Shown: positions 32,176-39,475, counted from the first letter of the stretch. The stretch: 43,377 nt of DNA from a virus (IMGVR_UViG_3300035698_002548:1-43377), one strand, 5' to 3'. Notes: generated by a model from the sequence alone, not told the origin. Made by a program: numbers and translations.

Positions 32176-32209
32176 GGTACCTCTGCTCTTGCTCCGAAAT
32201 CAGAAATTC
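32176..32209 (+). promoter_or_regulatory. Leader element copy 2 (GGYACCTCTG family)
   Basis: Shares GG-ACCTCTG and an AAAT...GAAATTC tail with the elements at 30528 and 36252. It ends just before the AGGAG ribosome-binding site of the 32222 gene. CTCC within it could pair with that GGAG, which would allow control of translation. Confidence 0.55.
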
Positions 32210-32221
32210 AGGAGAAACACA

Positions 32222-32386
32222 ATGACAGCTAGTGAACTACAAGCATGGCTAAAGGAAATGCTTCCCTCAACTCCCATAATCGGGAAGTACTACGAGCGAG
32301 ACAATGAAGTCATACTATCAGCGGAGTACTTTGATTACAACAAAGGATATAGGGTAAAGAAGGAGGTCACAATAGGGTATGACTAA
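32222..32386 (+). CDS. Small hypothetical protein
   Basis: A 54-residue product with CAGGAG upstream; its start follows leader element copy 2. It is helical at the N-terminus (MTASELQAWLKEML), with a beta C-terminus (NEVILSAEYFDYNKGYRVKK). An upstream start at 32174 lies inside the leader element and is less likely. Confidence 0.55.
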   Translation: MTASELQAWLKEMLPSTPIIGKYYERDNEVILSAEYFDYNKGYRVKKEVTIGYD

Positions 32387-32648
32387 ACCTAGAGATGAGT
32401 ACTTAGAGGGCATACTGCACCACAAAACACCTGACCGACTTTTGCGACAGGCAGGTATGATTGATGAAAGAATGAAGCATAGTCCCAACATGGTAATGAT
32501 AACTGTAGAAGTAGCACCCGTACACTGCCCTTGTGGTATTACCTTCACTCCCAACAGAGCGGCAAGTATGTTCATCTGCCAATGTGGAAGGAAATACTAT
32601 TGTGTCATAAGAAAGATTCATACATTCAAGGAAGATACAGGTAAATAA
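32379..32648 (+). CDS. Small zinc-ribbon protein
   Basis: An 89-residue product overlapping the previous gene. CPCG and CQCG, 20 residues apart (with FTPNRAASMFI between), form a zinc-ribbon type site near the C-terminus, ahead of a basic tail. One of several such tiny proteins in the region; the target is unknown. Confidence 0.6.
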   Translation: MTKPRDEYLEGILHHKTPDRLLRQAGMIDERMKHSPNMVMITVEVAPVHCPCGITFTPNRAASMFICQCGRKYYCVIRKIHTFKEDTGK

Positions 32649-32661
32649 AAGGAGGCATCAA

Positions 32662-32988
32662 ATGAACTGGGAGAAAGTTAAGGAAATATCATGCACAGAC
32701 ACTGACGGAGTGTTCAGAATCAGGACTTCAGGGAAGAAGTTAGTAATTGAGAAACAGGTGGATGAATGGAAGGACGTAACAAAAGAATGTGCTACATTTG
32801 TCTGCGACTCCGTCAGAGCTATTGAAGAGGGATGTAGTTCCAGGTACTTTGGCCTAGAGCATCATGGCCAGAAAGTAGTAATCTTCAATCCTCTTGGCGA
32901 AGTATCGGTCAGACATACAGACAGATACAAGATTGAGATACCGATTGGCAGTATGTTCAGCTTCAAAGTACTCATGAAGGTATCTTAA
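32662..32988 (+). CDS. Hypothetical protein (108 aa)
   Basis: A 108-residue product with AAAGGAGGC upstream of ATG 32662, mostly beta (DGVFRIRTSGKKLVIEKQVD, KVVIFNPLGEVSVRH). It contains two Cys residues in the middle and no visible motif. The stop overlaps the HNH gene start, so they are coupled. Confidence 0.6.
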   Translation: MNWEKVKEISCTDTDGVFRIRTSGKKLVIEKQVDEWKDVTKECATFVCDSVRAIEEGCSSRYFGLEHHGQKVVIFNPLGEVSVRHTDRYKIEIPIGSMFSFKVLMKVS

Positions 32989-33278
32989 TGCCCCAACCTA
33001 CAAAGCGCAGACGCACAGGTCTATCAAATGAGAAATCCAGACTCAAATACTTCCTCTGGACTCTCATTCAACAACACCATCCTGTCTGCTGGATGTGCAA
33101 GGAAACCTTCATCTACTCCGACATCCTGCCTTCCCGAGGCACAGACACTCTAACCGAACATCATATAGATGGAGACCACATGAACATGGCTCTATCAAAC
33201 CGAGTTCTTGTTCATCGTACTTGCCATAAGTCCTTCCACGTGAAAGATAATATATTGAAGGATAAGTACATTGGCTAA
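32988..33278 (+). CDS. HNH-type endonuclease
   Basis: A 96-residue product with the features of small HNH nucleases: zinc-binding CWMC (34-37), then EHHIDGDHMNMALSNRVLVH (57-76) with catalytic histidine and asparagine, then CH at 79-80 and an H at 84. HNH enzymes nick or cut DNA and occur in phages as packaging partners, homing nucleases or restriction enzymes. Here it stands amid small early genes, far from the terminase, so a packaging role is less likely. Its ATG at 32988 overlaps the previous stop. Confidence 0.72.
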   Translation: MPQPTKRRRTGLSNEKSRLKYFLWTLIQQHHPVCWMCKETFIYSDILPSRGTDTLTEHHIDGDHMNMALSNRVLVHRTCHKSFHVKDNILKDKYIG

Positions 33279-33477
33279 ACCTTTACGTCACTTCAAAGGA
33301 AATGATTATCTACTCTCCCTCTACGGCACTCATGCCTACTCCTCCATCTGGACATATTCCCAGGCATGGGCAGCAGCAGTACGCCAAGACAGCACACTGC
33401 TCTTCACCCGACTACGCCAAGAAATGCTATCAATACACTTAGCCCTACATCCCACAGACCCAAACTGGAGAAGCTAG
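33271..33477 (+). CDS. Small hypothetical protein
   Basis: A 68-residue product starting at TTG 33271, overlapping the HNH gene by 8 bases. Aromatic-rich in the middle (YLLSLYGTHAYSSIWTYSQAW), basic at the ends. It has only a weak ribosome-binding site (AAGGA). No function is inferred. Confidence 0.5.
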   Translation: MAKPLRHFKGNDYLLSLYGTHAYSSIWTYSQAWAAAVRQDSTLLFTRLRQEMLSIHLALHPTDPNWRS

Positions 33478-33491
33478 AAAGGAGGAAACCT

Positions 33492-33698
33492 ATGAGAATG
33501 ACATCACAATACTACGCCAAGTTTCTACGTGAGACGAGCAAGCATCCAGAATGTCCTACATGCCGGAGACACTTCCTCGGCTCCACTCAATCCAAGAATC
33601 TAAATCCCAACAATCTCCGCCGACATATCTTGGCCAAGCACGGCCTACCAAAGTCCTGGCTCGAACGACTCACATCATTCTTACATATCGGAGGTTAA
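33492..33698 (+). CDS. C2H2-like zinc-finger protein
   Basis: A 68-residue product with AGGAGG before ATG 33492. The pattern CPTCRRHFLG, 13 residues of spacer, then RRHILAKHG places two Cys and two His as in a C2H2 zinc finger (C-x2-C ... H-x4-H). Such fingers are rare in bacteria but known in phages and archaea. A DNA- or RNA-binding role is likely. The upstream frame to 33366 is shadow sequence. Confidence 0.6.
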   Translation: MRMTSQYYAKFLRETSKHPECPTCRRHFLGSTQSKNLNPNNLRRHILAKHGLPKSWLERLTSFLHIGG

Positions 33699-33699
33699 G

Positions 33700-33876
33700 T
33701 TGAATAAACATATGACTATCGCAGGCAAGAGCTATACTCTTCACAAGGATGGCTACCCATCTGCACTCTGCGCCAGCAATGCCATTGCGAAGATGAGTGA
33801 GAAAGAAGAAGACTGGAAGTACGTAATAGTGCATGACCACAAGACATATTCTTATTCAATATACAGGGGACACTAA
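33700..33876 (+). CDS. Small hypothetical protein
   Basis: A 58-residue product starting at TTG 33700, with CGGAGG upstream and one base after the previous stop. Contains YTLHKDGYPSALCASNAIAK and a C-terminal beta stretch (DWKYVIVHDHKTYSYSIY). It overlaps the next gene's ATG at its stop. Function is unknown. Confidence 0.55.
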   Translation: MNKHMTIAGKSYTLHKDGYPSALCASNAIAKMSEKEEDWKYVIVHDHKTYSYSIYRGH

Positions 33877-34115
33877 TGCCTGCAAAGCATGAAGGGTTTC
33901 ATCCAGAACCTCTAGGCAAGATAACTCCCAGCCTTGCGGGTAGCTACTCCTACAATCATGATTACACTCCTGACTGGATTTTATTCTTATGCCCTTCATG
34001 TAACTCTGACAACATTTGTTGTCTGCATCCTGACCTCTCAGACTACGGTTTCCGGTGGTTCTGTATCTCTTGCCAATCATCTTGGATATGGGTACCTGAT
34101 ACAGACGAAGATTAA
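33876..34115 (+). CDS. Small zinc-ribbon protein
   Basis: A 79-residue product with an aromatic N-terminus (PSLAGSYSYNHDYTPDW) and two Cys pairs, CPSC and CISC about 24 residues apart. This resembles a zinc ribbon with an acidic tail. One of the region's family of similar mini-proteins; no specific function. Confidence 0.6.
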   Translation: MPAKHEGFHPEPLGKITPSLAGSYSYNHDYTPDWILFLCPSCNSDNICCLHPDLSDYGFRWFCISCQSSWIWVPDTDED

Positions 34116-34139
34116 AAAATAAAGTAGAAGGAGAACACA

Positions 34140-34679
34140 ATGAGCAACTCACAGTACATGAGCAAAGAAGCTATGGAAAAAATGGTGAACCAAGGAATAC
34201 CCAAGTTAATGGGTCGAGAAGATTCACTCCAGGTTTTGTTAGACCTCGAACCCATCATACAAACTCTACCTAAATTCCATGATAGAGAATATCTCGTCAA
34301 GTATATCTTCGGGGCTTTGGGCGCAACAGTTGAGTCAATACCTACCGTCACCCATCATCCTATCAGTGCAAGAGACTTAACTATCCTAATGAGTACCATG
34401 TTTTCTCTCGGGCGTCTGTTTGAGACTAACCCAGACCTCCTCTCCTCTCTCCATGCCTCCCATATTGAGAGATTCGGTAAGGTCACTCTACTTGAACTCT
34501 TAGAAGGTTTCAACCATGCCCAGGCTCCTCATGACAATGCAGACCCTGAGGACTTTTCCAAGCCAATTACTGACATACTCAGCGCACTCGGCTTCAGGAC
34601 CAAAACATTCTACCGTGACGACCTACCTAACGATGGAGCAGTAGAGTATCCGGAGAAAGACACCGCAGAGGAGGTCTAA
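34140..34679 (+). CDS. Hypothetical protein (179 aa)
   Basis: A 179-residue product with AGAAGGAG upstream. It is helical throughout (EAMEKMVNQGIPKLMGRED, DLTILMSTMFSLGRLFETNP, ERFGKVTLLELLEGF) with an acidic C-terminus. No metal or catalytic pattern is seen. Unknown function; its longer length stands out among the tiny genes around it. Confidence 0.6.
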   Translation: MSNSQYMSKEAMEKMVNQGIPKLMGREDSLQVLLDLEPIIQTLPKFHDREYLVKYIFGALGATVESIPTVTHHPISARDLTILMSTMFSLGRLFETNPDLLSSLHASHIERFGKVTLLELLEGFNHAQAPHDNADPEDFSKPITDILSALGFRTKTFYRDDLPNDGAVEYPEKDTAEEV

Positions 34680-34681
34680 TC

Positions 34682-35041
34682 ATGCCTGACCAGATACACT
34701 GTAATAGATGTGGATGGAAAGGGACTACGTCTGAACTAACCAAGCAGTTAGTCCCAATCCTCTCCGGCCCTGGCAATGCAGAACATATCCTTACATGCCC
34801 TGCCTGTCATTCTGAAAAATACTTGGAGGACAACCCATATAAGGACACAGTACAAGCAAGCCAAGAAGACTTTGAGATGCGACTCTTGACCAGCCACATA
34901 GAATGGTTTAAGAACGCCACTTTCGAAGAACGTGACAGTTACATAGCAAAACGCAAGGCCAGGCTGTCACCCGAAGGCTTAAGAATGTGTAATCTCATAT
35001 CTGGCCGATTGAGAAGAAAGGATAACCCGAATGAAGTTTAA
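34682..35041 (+). CDS. Zinc-ribbon protein (119 aa)
   Basis: A 119-residue product with AGAGGAGG upstream; three bases after the previous stop. CNRCGW near the N-terminus and CPACHS in the middle form a CxxC pair set of the zinc-ribbon kind; the C-terminal half is a basic helical region (EERDSYIAKRKARLSPEGL). Nucleic-acid binding is a plausible role. Confidence 0.62.
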   Translation: MPDQIHCNRCGWKGTTSELTKQLVPILSGPGNAEHILTCPACHSEKYLEDNPYKDTVQASQEDFEMRLLTSHIEWFKNATFEERDSYIAKRKARLSPEGLRMCNLISGRLRRKDNPNEV

Positions 35042-35480
35042 CCCTGACTCCTGGCAGTGGAAAAACAAAGATGGCGTCCACTTGATAGAAGACATTGACG
35101 ACAAGTGGCTCAACAACATAGTCAATATGCTACAAAGAGCCATTGACCAGTTTGAAGACATTGAAAATAACGAAGACACTATAGAAGCTGAATACAAACT
35201 TGCCGAAGTCACATGGTTGAAATCAGTACTTGCAGACCGCAAAGACAATCCGGTCAATCCTCCCAAGCCTTCTATCACTCCCCCTCCTCATATTGATTCT
35301 ATCTACACTCCCTTCAAGCACTCCCAATATGAGTTCACTGTCGTTACCTTTGCCGAACATGACAAAGACCAAAGGTATATTACCCAGGCCACTTCACTCC
35401 TCAATGAGTTTGGTAAAGATGGCTGGCAAGTAGCAGCATGTAACTCCACCGAAATCATTCTACAGCGGGAGGTTGCATGA
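35031..35480 (+). CDS. Protein with C-terminal DUF4177-like domain
   Basis: A 149-residue product overlapping the previous gene by 11 bases. The N-terminal half is acidic and helical, then a Pro-rich linker (NPPKPSITPPPHIDSIY), then a domain of the pattern YEFTVVTF ... LLNEFGKDGWQVAAC ... IILQRE, which matches the small DUF4177 fold (a compact alpha/beta unit of unknown function). No partner is known. Confidence 0.6.
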   Translation: MKFNPDSWQWKNKDGVHLIEDIDDKWLNNIVNMLQRAIDQFEDIENNEDTIEAEYKLAEVTWLKSVLADRKDNPVNPPKPSITPPPHIDSIYTPFKHSQYEFTVVTFAEHDKDQRYITQATSLLNEFGKDGWQVAACNSTEIILQREVA

Positions 35481-35758
35481 CTGACAACATGCCAGTGTCA
35501 AAACTCCGCAGACGTATACTCAATCGCCGAGGCGTACAACCTGCACCCCGTACTAAGAAACTCCAGCCTCCTCCTGAGCAACCCGACACTTTCCCCAAGA
35601 CCCGAACAATGAAGATGCTAGAGTACAAGTACAATGTTCGGATGGAGGTATTGTTGTACTCCGGCAGTCTTGATGAAGTAGTCCGCTTCTTAAACAATGA
35701 AGTAGACCGCAGCACTATATCCAAATGGCGTAAGAGAATGGAGGATTATAATGCCTGA
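35477..35758 (+). CDS. Small HTH-like DNA-binding protein
   Basis: A 93-residue basic product whose ATG overlaps the previous stop. A Pro-rich basic N-terminus is followed by a segment reading SGSLDEVVRFLNNEVDRS then TISKWRKRM, a helix-turn-helix pattern with a Thr-Ile-Ser-Lys-Trp recognition helix as in resolvase or transposase-type HTH. A local regulator role is possible. Confidence 0.55.
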   Translation: MTDNMPVSKLRRRILNRRGVQPAPRTKKLQPPPEQPDTFPKTRTMKMLEYKYNVRMEVLLYSGSLDEVVRFLNNEVDRSTISKWRKRMEDYNA

Positions 35759-36251
35759 TAAAGAAAAGGAATTAAAGTTCAGAGCAAAGGCTTCGCTCAG
35801 TAGAGAATGGTGGGTCGGAACTCAAGGCAATGTATTCGGATTGCATGAGGATTCTCTGTCAGTATTCTTCCACAACATAGAATCTGGCTCGCTTATTCCT
35901 GCCACTCTAGCCCAGTGGACAGGTTACCAAGATGGAGATAAAAAAGATATCTATGATAAGATGTCATGGAAGTGCGGTAACCTCACAGGTACCATAACTA
36001 AACTAAATGGTAACTGGATATGTCATACAGGCAAACCAAACCAATATCCTCACCTCCATGTTATGTGCCACAATATCATTGTCTATGACGAAGAAGACGA
36101 GTACGCAATGGCTTTAGAACTTGTTATCAAGAAGATGACAGATATTTACGCCCGAAGAAGTGAAACTGCCATAGAAGGTTTCCATTCAATGCTCAAGGAA
36201 ATCCCAGAGCTTGCAATAGTAATAGACAACAAAATCATCAAGCCACGTTAA
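35751..36251 (+). CDS. YopX-like phage protein
   Basis: A 166-residue product with the start overlapping the previous stop. The N-terminal half resembles the YopX family common in phages (KEKELKFRAKASL, then QWTGYQDGDKKDIYDKMSW, near the family pattern QxTGLxDKNGKEIYEGD); the C-terminal half is a helical extension not usual for that family. YopX proteins are of unknown function. The assignment is moderate. Confidence 0.6.
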   Translation: MPDKEKELKFRAKASLSREWWVGTQGNVFGLHEDSLSVFFHNIESGSLIPATLAQWTGYQDGDKKDIYDKMSWKCGNLTGTITKLNGNWICHTGKPNQYPHLHVMCHNIIVYDEEDEYAMALELVIKKMTDIYARRSETAIEGFHSMLKEIPELAIVIDNKIIKPR

Positions 36252-36286
36252 GGCACCTCTGCTCTAATCTCGCAAATGAGAATTTT
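36252..36286 (+). promoter_or_regulatory. Leader element copy 3 (GGYACCTCTG family)
   Basis: Shares GGCACCTCTGCTCT with copy 2 and the AAAT...GAATTTTC tail with copies 1 and 2. A short hairpin TCTC-GCAAAT-GAGA is possible here. It is directly before the AAAGGAG ribosome-binding site of the 36306 gene. Confidence 0.55.
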
Positions 36287-36305
36287 CAAAAAAGGAGAAT
36301 ATCAA

Positions 36306-36503
36306 ATGGTAAACAAAGAATGGATACAACACACGGCAGATGAACTGGCTAACTCCCGTTACAGCAAAGACTTCTATGACCTGCCTATAAAAATCCAGAC
36401 TGAAGTATATCAGTATGCTTTAGCTGAATACTCCGACCATTGCGCCCAACAAATGGACTCTATGTATGAAAGAATCAGGGACTTAGGCATTGACAACTCC
36501 TAA
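36306..36503 (+). CDS. Small hypothetical protein
   Basis: A 65-residue helical, acidic product with AAAAGGAG before ATG 36306 and leader element copy 3 before that. It contains QHTADELANSRYSKDFYDLP and ends with RIRDLGIDNS. An ATG at 36276 lies inside the leader element and is an unlikely start. Unknown function. Confidence 0.58.
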   Translation: MVNKEWIQHTADELANSRYSKDFYDLPIKIQTEVYQYALAEYSDHCAQQMDSMYERIRDLGIDNS

Positions 36504-36518
36504 TAATTATGGTATAAT
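36490..36518 (+). promoter_or_regulatory. Sigma70 promoter for the RepA-like ATPase gene
   Basis: TTGACA (36490-36495), a 17-bp spacer and TATAAT (36513-36518), overlapping the end of the preceding gene. The predicted start of transcription is about 36525, leaving only about 9 bases before ATG 36534, so the leader is very short. Confidence 0.75.
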
Positions 36519-36533
36519 ATACTATCACAGGGA

Positions 36534-37565
36534 ATGAAAAAAGGAGTTAAGTATGCCAAGCCCGTTACAACAAATACTGAACAAGTAGGAGGCCATATCT
36601 TGCCAAGCGACATCAATAAAGTTGACCGTAGTTTATTCACTATTGACGACTTGCAAAAGTGGACTCCTCCTCCTAATCGCCATATAGTATGGGGTGGAGT
36701 TCTAGACGTAGGCCACAGGTTTCAAATATTTGGAGACGAAGGCTCTTGGAAGTCAATGCTCGCTCTCCACATGGCTTACTGCATCGCAACTGGTCGAAAG
36801 TGGTTAGGCTTCAAAACCTCTCCAGCCAATGTTATCTACATCCAAGGCGAAATGGGCAAGTCGTCTGTGAGAACTAGAAGCATAAAGTATTGTGAAGGCA
36901 CACGCCGGATATATCTTGCTCGGCCTGGTGATGTGCCGAATGAGTTGGAAAGAGCAGAAGCCATATCCTATCCTACCAATGTCATTACTCACATTACTGA
37001 GTTCTTCCATCTAGACGAGCAAGCAGGCATAGCGGCCTTGCGTAAGATAGTAGATACTGTCATCATGAACTACAATGACTTGCCTATTGTGGTAATAGTT
37101 GACCCTCTCTACAAAGTATTTCATCATGACTTGACTGTTGGCAAGGAAGTTAATTACTTCTGTGAGAACATAGATGTCATGCTACACGACTACAATGAAC
37201 CTCGAAATGGGGTGTCTCGTAACATGGCCTTTGTATTTATCCACCACTCTCGTAAGGCCGGGGTTGATAAAGAAGGACACAGAACTCACCAAGGGTCTGA
37301 AGATTCCTTCGGTGCAAAGCAGATATCCTGGTGGTCAGATGCAATACTAAATTCTTCCCTTGATGAAGACGATGAAACCAAAACTACCATGAACCTTACA
37401 TTCTCCAAGCAAGGCCGAGACGCAGAAAACGCATTGCCAAAGCTGATACAACTCCAATGGCATCGGGATACTCTCCATCCTTTAATATCCAAACGGTACA
37501 TGCCATCACTACCTGAAGACGCTCTGGAGATACGTAGTGAGTTAGACATATCTCAACTTGAGTAA
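36534..37565 (+). CDS. RepA-like (AAA_25) RecA-fold ATPase
   Basis: A 343-residue P-loop ATPase. Walker A is GDEGSWKS (67-74), Walker B VVIVDP (D190), and a later IHHSRKAG (about 240) and GAKQISWWSDAIL fit the sensor and hexamer elements of RepA/AAA_25-type helicases or helicase loaders. It probably opens or loads DNA for the phage polymerase. If it starts at ATG 36534 the mRNA is nearly leaderless. An in-frame TTG at 36600 has AGGAGG at good spacing and could be the actual start, shortening the protein by 22 residues. It has a dedicated promoter. Confidence 0.8.
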   Translation: MKKGVKYAKPVTTNTEQVGGHILPSDINKVDRSLFTIDDLQKWTPPPNRHIVWGGVLDVGHRFQIFGDEGSWKSMLALHMAYCIATGRKWLGFKTSPANVIYIQGEMGKSSVRTRSIKYCEGTRRIYLARPGDVPNELERAEAISYPTNVITHITEFFHLDEQAGIAALRKIVDTVIMNYNDLPIVVIVDPLYKVFHHDLTVGKEVNYFCENIDVMLHDYNEPRNGVSRNMAFVFIHHSRKAGVDKEGHRTHQGSEDSFGAKQISWWSDAILNSSLDEDDETKTTMNLTFSKQGRDAENALPKLIQLQWHRDTLHPLISKRYMPSLPEDALEIRSELDISQLE

Positions 37566-37584
37566 GCAATGATAATTATAAAGC

Positions 37585-37618
37585 AATATATAATGTAATA
37601 GCAATTATTTATTATACA
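37585..37618. promoter_or_regulatory. AT-rich operator-like element, copy C
   Basis: The 33-base core (about 37585-37617) matches copy A near the scaffold promoter with three differences and shares its right half with copy B. It includes TATAAT at about 37588 and lies directly before the LuxR-type gene, so it may be an autoregulatory operator. Confidence 0.5.
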
Positions 37619-37635
37619 ATTACTGGGAGAAGCAT

Positions 37636-37833
37636 ATGAGAAAACTAAGTGCAAGAGAAATTAACGTACTGCAATGTGCGGCTGATGGATTGACTAGGAT
37701 AGAAACTGGACGCAAACTATTCGTATCGGACTCCACAGTACAGAAACATCGGTTACATATCTGTGACCTAATGAGAGCAAGAAACACAGTACAAGCAGTA
37801 GCTATGGCTATCCGCCAAGGGATAATAGAATAA
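37636..37833 (+). CDS. LuxR/GerE-type helix-turn-helix regulator
   Basis: A 65-residue protein made of little more than the LuxR DNA-binding domain: LSAREINVLQCAADGLT (1-20), then RKLFVSDSTVQKHRLHICDLM (27-47), a classic GerE helix-turn-helix. There is no receiver or ligand domain, so activity may be constitutive or set by abundance. GGGAG precedes ATG 37636. The AT-rich element before it also occurs at the two late promoters, so it is a good candidate for the late-gene activator or switch. Confidence 0.72.
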   Translation: MRKLSAREINVLQCAADGLTRIETGRKLFVSDSTVQKHRLHICDLMRARNTVQAVAMAIRQGIIE

Positions 37834-37858
37834 AATCCTTTGCAATTCATCTGCACGA

Positions 37859-37887
37859 TTGACATCTTGTGCACTATGTGGTATAAT
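37859..37887 (+). promoter_or_regulatory. Sigma70 promoter for the 38020 gene
   Basis: TTGACA (37859-37864), a 17-bp spacer and TATAAT (37882-37887), near consensus. A leader of about 125 bases runs to ATG 38020 and contains a possible small open frame with an ATT start (about 37929). Confidence 0.78.
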
Positions 37888-38019
37888 TATATTGTGGGTA
37901 AGGAAAATAAAAAGAAAGGAGTGCCAGGATTGAAACTGGATTAGTCGTAATCATAATATTAGTAGAAGCTACACTTCCCATACTTGCCTTGAAAATATTT
38001 AGTGACGGAGGAACAAATA

Positions 38020-38790
38020 ATGGTAATGCCTACCGAAGAAAAATTGCCCAGTGTAAGAGACTTGGTCGAATCCGACTCAGGACCTCTAAGAAGGTTTACC
38101 GGAGTACTTGACTCCATGCCCCAGGAAGAACAGGTGTGGCAGGCCGGTACTCCAGATGAACGGAAGTCGATGAAGCTGAACCTGAACTACAAAGACATTG
38201 AAGTCATCGAATCCGTTGAATCCTACCACTTCCCCATCTACATTCTTTCCCTGGGACTTTCCAACCGGAAGAAATCCAAGTATGGAGTGTTCGGCGTATC
38301 ACTGGCAGAGATTCTCGACCAGCAATACTCCGCAGCGCAACTTGACCCTGACAGTGCTGAGTACGTAAAGCCCACTAACCGGATGGACTTGAAGGACTGT
38401 GTCGGAAAAAGAATGGGTATGGTACTGGCTGATGGGCCTGAGACTGGACGCCCAGACAAGCATCTGCTGTTTGATGGCAGAGCCAAGGATGAGGAGCATC
38501 CAAAAGGCCAGGACATGCCAACAGCCGTATGGGAAGTCTATATGGTGGAAGGAGTCGGAGTGAAGGGTGCTGAAGGTCAGAATCCAATGGAGACAGCTAT
38601 TAAGTTGCTGGACGGTGCGAACCTGACTGAGTTCAGAACAGCTGCAATGGCCTCAGACCTGGTACGTGGAGATATTCCACTACTTCAGTCCATCGGGATG
38701 CCGGAGACCGCCCCGAACTCCTTTGCCGCTACCATGATTACCTCCGGGTCGTTCACTAAGGATGAGAACGGCGTGTTCCACAAGGTTTAA
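38020..38790 (+). CDS. Abundant hypothetical protein of the replication module
   Basis: A 256-residue acidic protein started at ATG 38020 with GGAGG 8 bases before it (an in-frame GTG at 38002 also exists). It is mixed alpha/beta with a beta-rich middle (KSMKLNLNYKDIEVIESV, HFPIYILSLGLSNRKKSKYG, which could be an OB-like barrel) and a helical, Gly/Met-rich C-terminus. Codon use is strongly biased and GC-rich, like the capsid gene, so the product should be abundant. With recombination genes beside it, a single-strand-binding protein is one guess, not established. No motif I can name. Confidence 0.55.
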   Translation: MVMPTEEKLPSVRDLVESDSGPLRRFTGVLDSMPQEEQVWQAGTPDERKSMKLNLNYKDIEVIESVESYHFPIYILSLGLSNRKKSKYGVFGVSLAEILDQQYSAAQLDPDSAEYVKPTNRMDLKDCVGKRMGMVLADGPETGRPDKHLLFDGRAKDEEHPKGQDMPTAVWEVYMVEGVGVKGAEGQNPMETAIKLLDGANLTEFRTAAMASDLVRGDIPLLQSIGMPETAPNSFAATMITSGSFTKDENGVFHKV

Positions 38791-38799
38791 TGAAGTAAG

Positions 38800-38886
38800 T
38801 GTGCTGGTGTCGTAGCGGAAATGAGAAGAAAATACATACCTCAACGCAAATCGGACTATTATGGGAAGTGTTACCGAGCCAGCACA
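38800..38886 (+). promoter_or_regulatory. Leader inverted repeat before the 38904 gene
   Basis: TGTGCTGG (38800-38807) pairs with CCAGCACA (38879-38886) around a 71-base loop, in the interval between the 38790 stop and ATG 38904. A 29-codon basic open frame (38821) lies within it. The structure could be a weak regulatory stem. Confidence 0.35.
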
Positions 38887-38903
38887 ACTTCAAGGAAGAG
38901 AAT

Positions 38904-39200
38904 ATGCTAAGTAGATTGGCAAGACGCAAGGCTATAAGAGAATGTAAGAAGCTCTGGGCAGCGATTGTAGAGACAGGGCTGAGTAAGAAAGAGTTCTTCC
39001 GTACTCCCGCAGGTGAAAAGTGGATGCGTGATAAAGGGTATAGTTGTCCTTTGTGCCACTACGCCAATAGGGGGGATGGTAAGTGTGCAGTAGAATGCCC
39101 ACTATTTCTTCAACACGGTAAGGACTGCTTTGATTTGGACTACCAAACTGACCCCTCAGGCTTCAACGTATACGTACAGAAACTCAAGGAATGGAGGTAA
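38904..39200 (+). CDS. Cys-rich hypothetical protein
   Basis: A 98-residue basic product starting at ATG 38904 (GGAAGAG upstream). The N-terminal half is helical (RKAIRECKKLWAAIVETGLS); the C-terminal half has Cys residues spaced CPLC then C...C...C (GYSCPLCHYANRGDGKCAVEC), a candidate zinc or Fe-S site. A longer form from GTG 38799 begins inside the inverted repeat and is less likely. Function unknown. Confidence 0.55.
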   Translation: MLSRLARRKAIRECKKLWAAIVETGLSKKEFFRTPAGEKWMRDKGYSCPLCHYANRGDGKCAVECPLFLQHGKDCFDLDYQTDPSGFNVYVQKLKEWR

Positions 39201-39201
39201 C

Positions 39202-39456
39202 ATGGCTCAAGTAGACTCCGGAGTTGAACAAGAAACAATAGACCAGTTAGCATCAAGTTGCAAGATGGCAGCAAAAAATATTAGCTGTATGCTGAGGGAA
39301 AGGTTCTCCCTTCCAGAACCTGCTGCCAACCCAGGCCAACCTACCGTAACCCTACCAGTTCTGGATGAGATAGTCGATACATTAAGGGATTGCCGTGATG
39401 AACTGAGCGAAACTGTTAGGTTCCTCACTATGCACGTATTCCCGAAGATTAAATAG
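39202..39456 (+). CDS. Small helical hypothetical protein
   Basis: An 84-residue product with GGAGG just before ATG 39202, overlapping nothing. Helical and acidic (TIDQLASSCKMAAKNISCML; PVLDEIVDTLRDCRDELSETV). Unknown function. It precedes the structured leader at 39476. Confidence 0.6.
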   Translation: MAQVDSGVEQETIDQLASSCKMAAKNISCMLRERFSLPEPAANPGQPTVTLPVLDEIVDTLRDCRDELSETVRFLTMHVFPKIK

Positions 39457-39475
39457 CACTGTACCGTATTACAAC

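Noticed and set aside
38821-38910. 29-codon basic open frame in the leader before 38904
   Set aside because: Weak ribosome-binding site and position inside an inverted repeat; not enough support for a gene.
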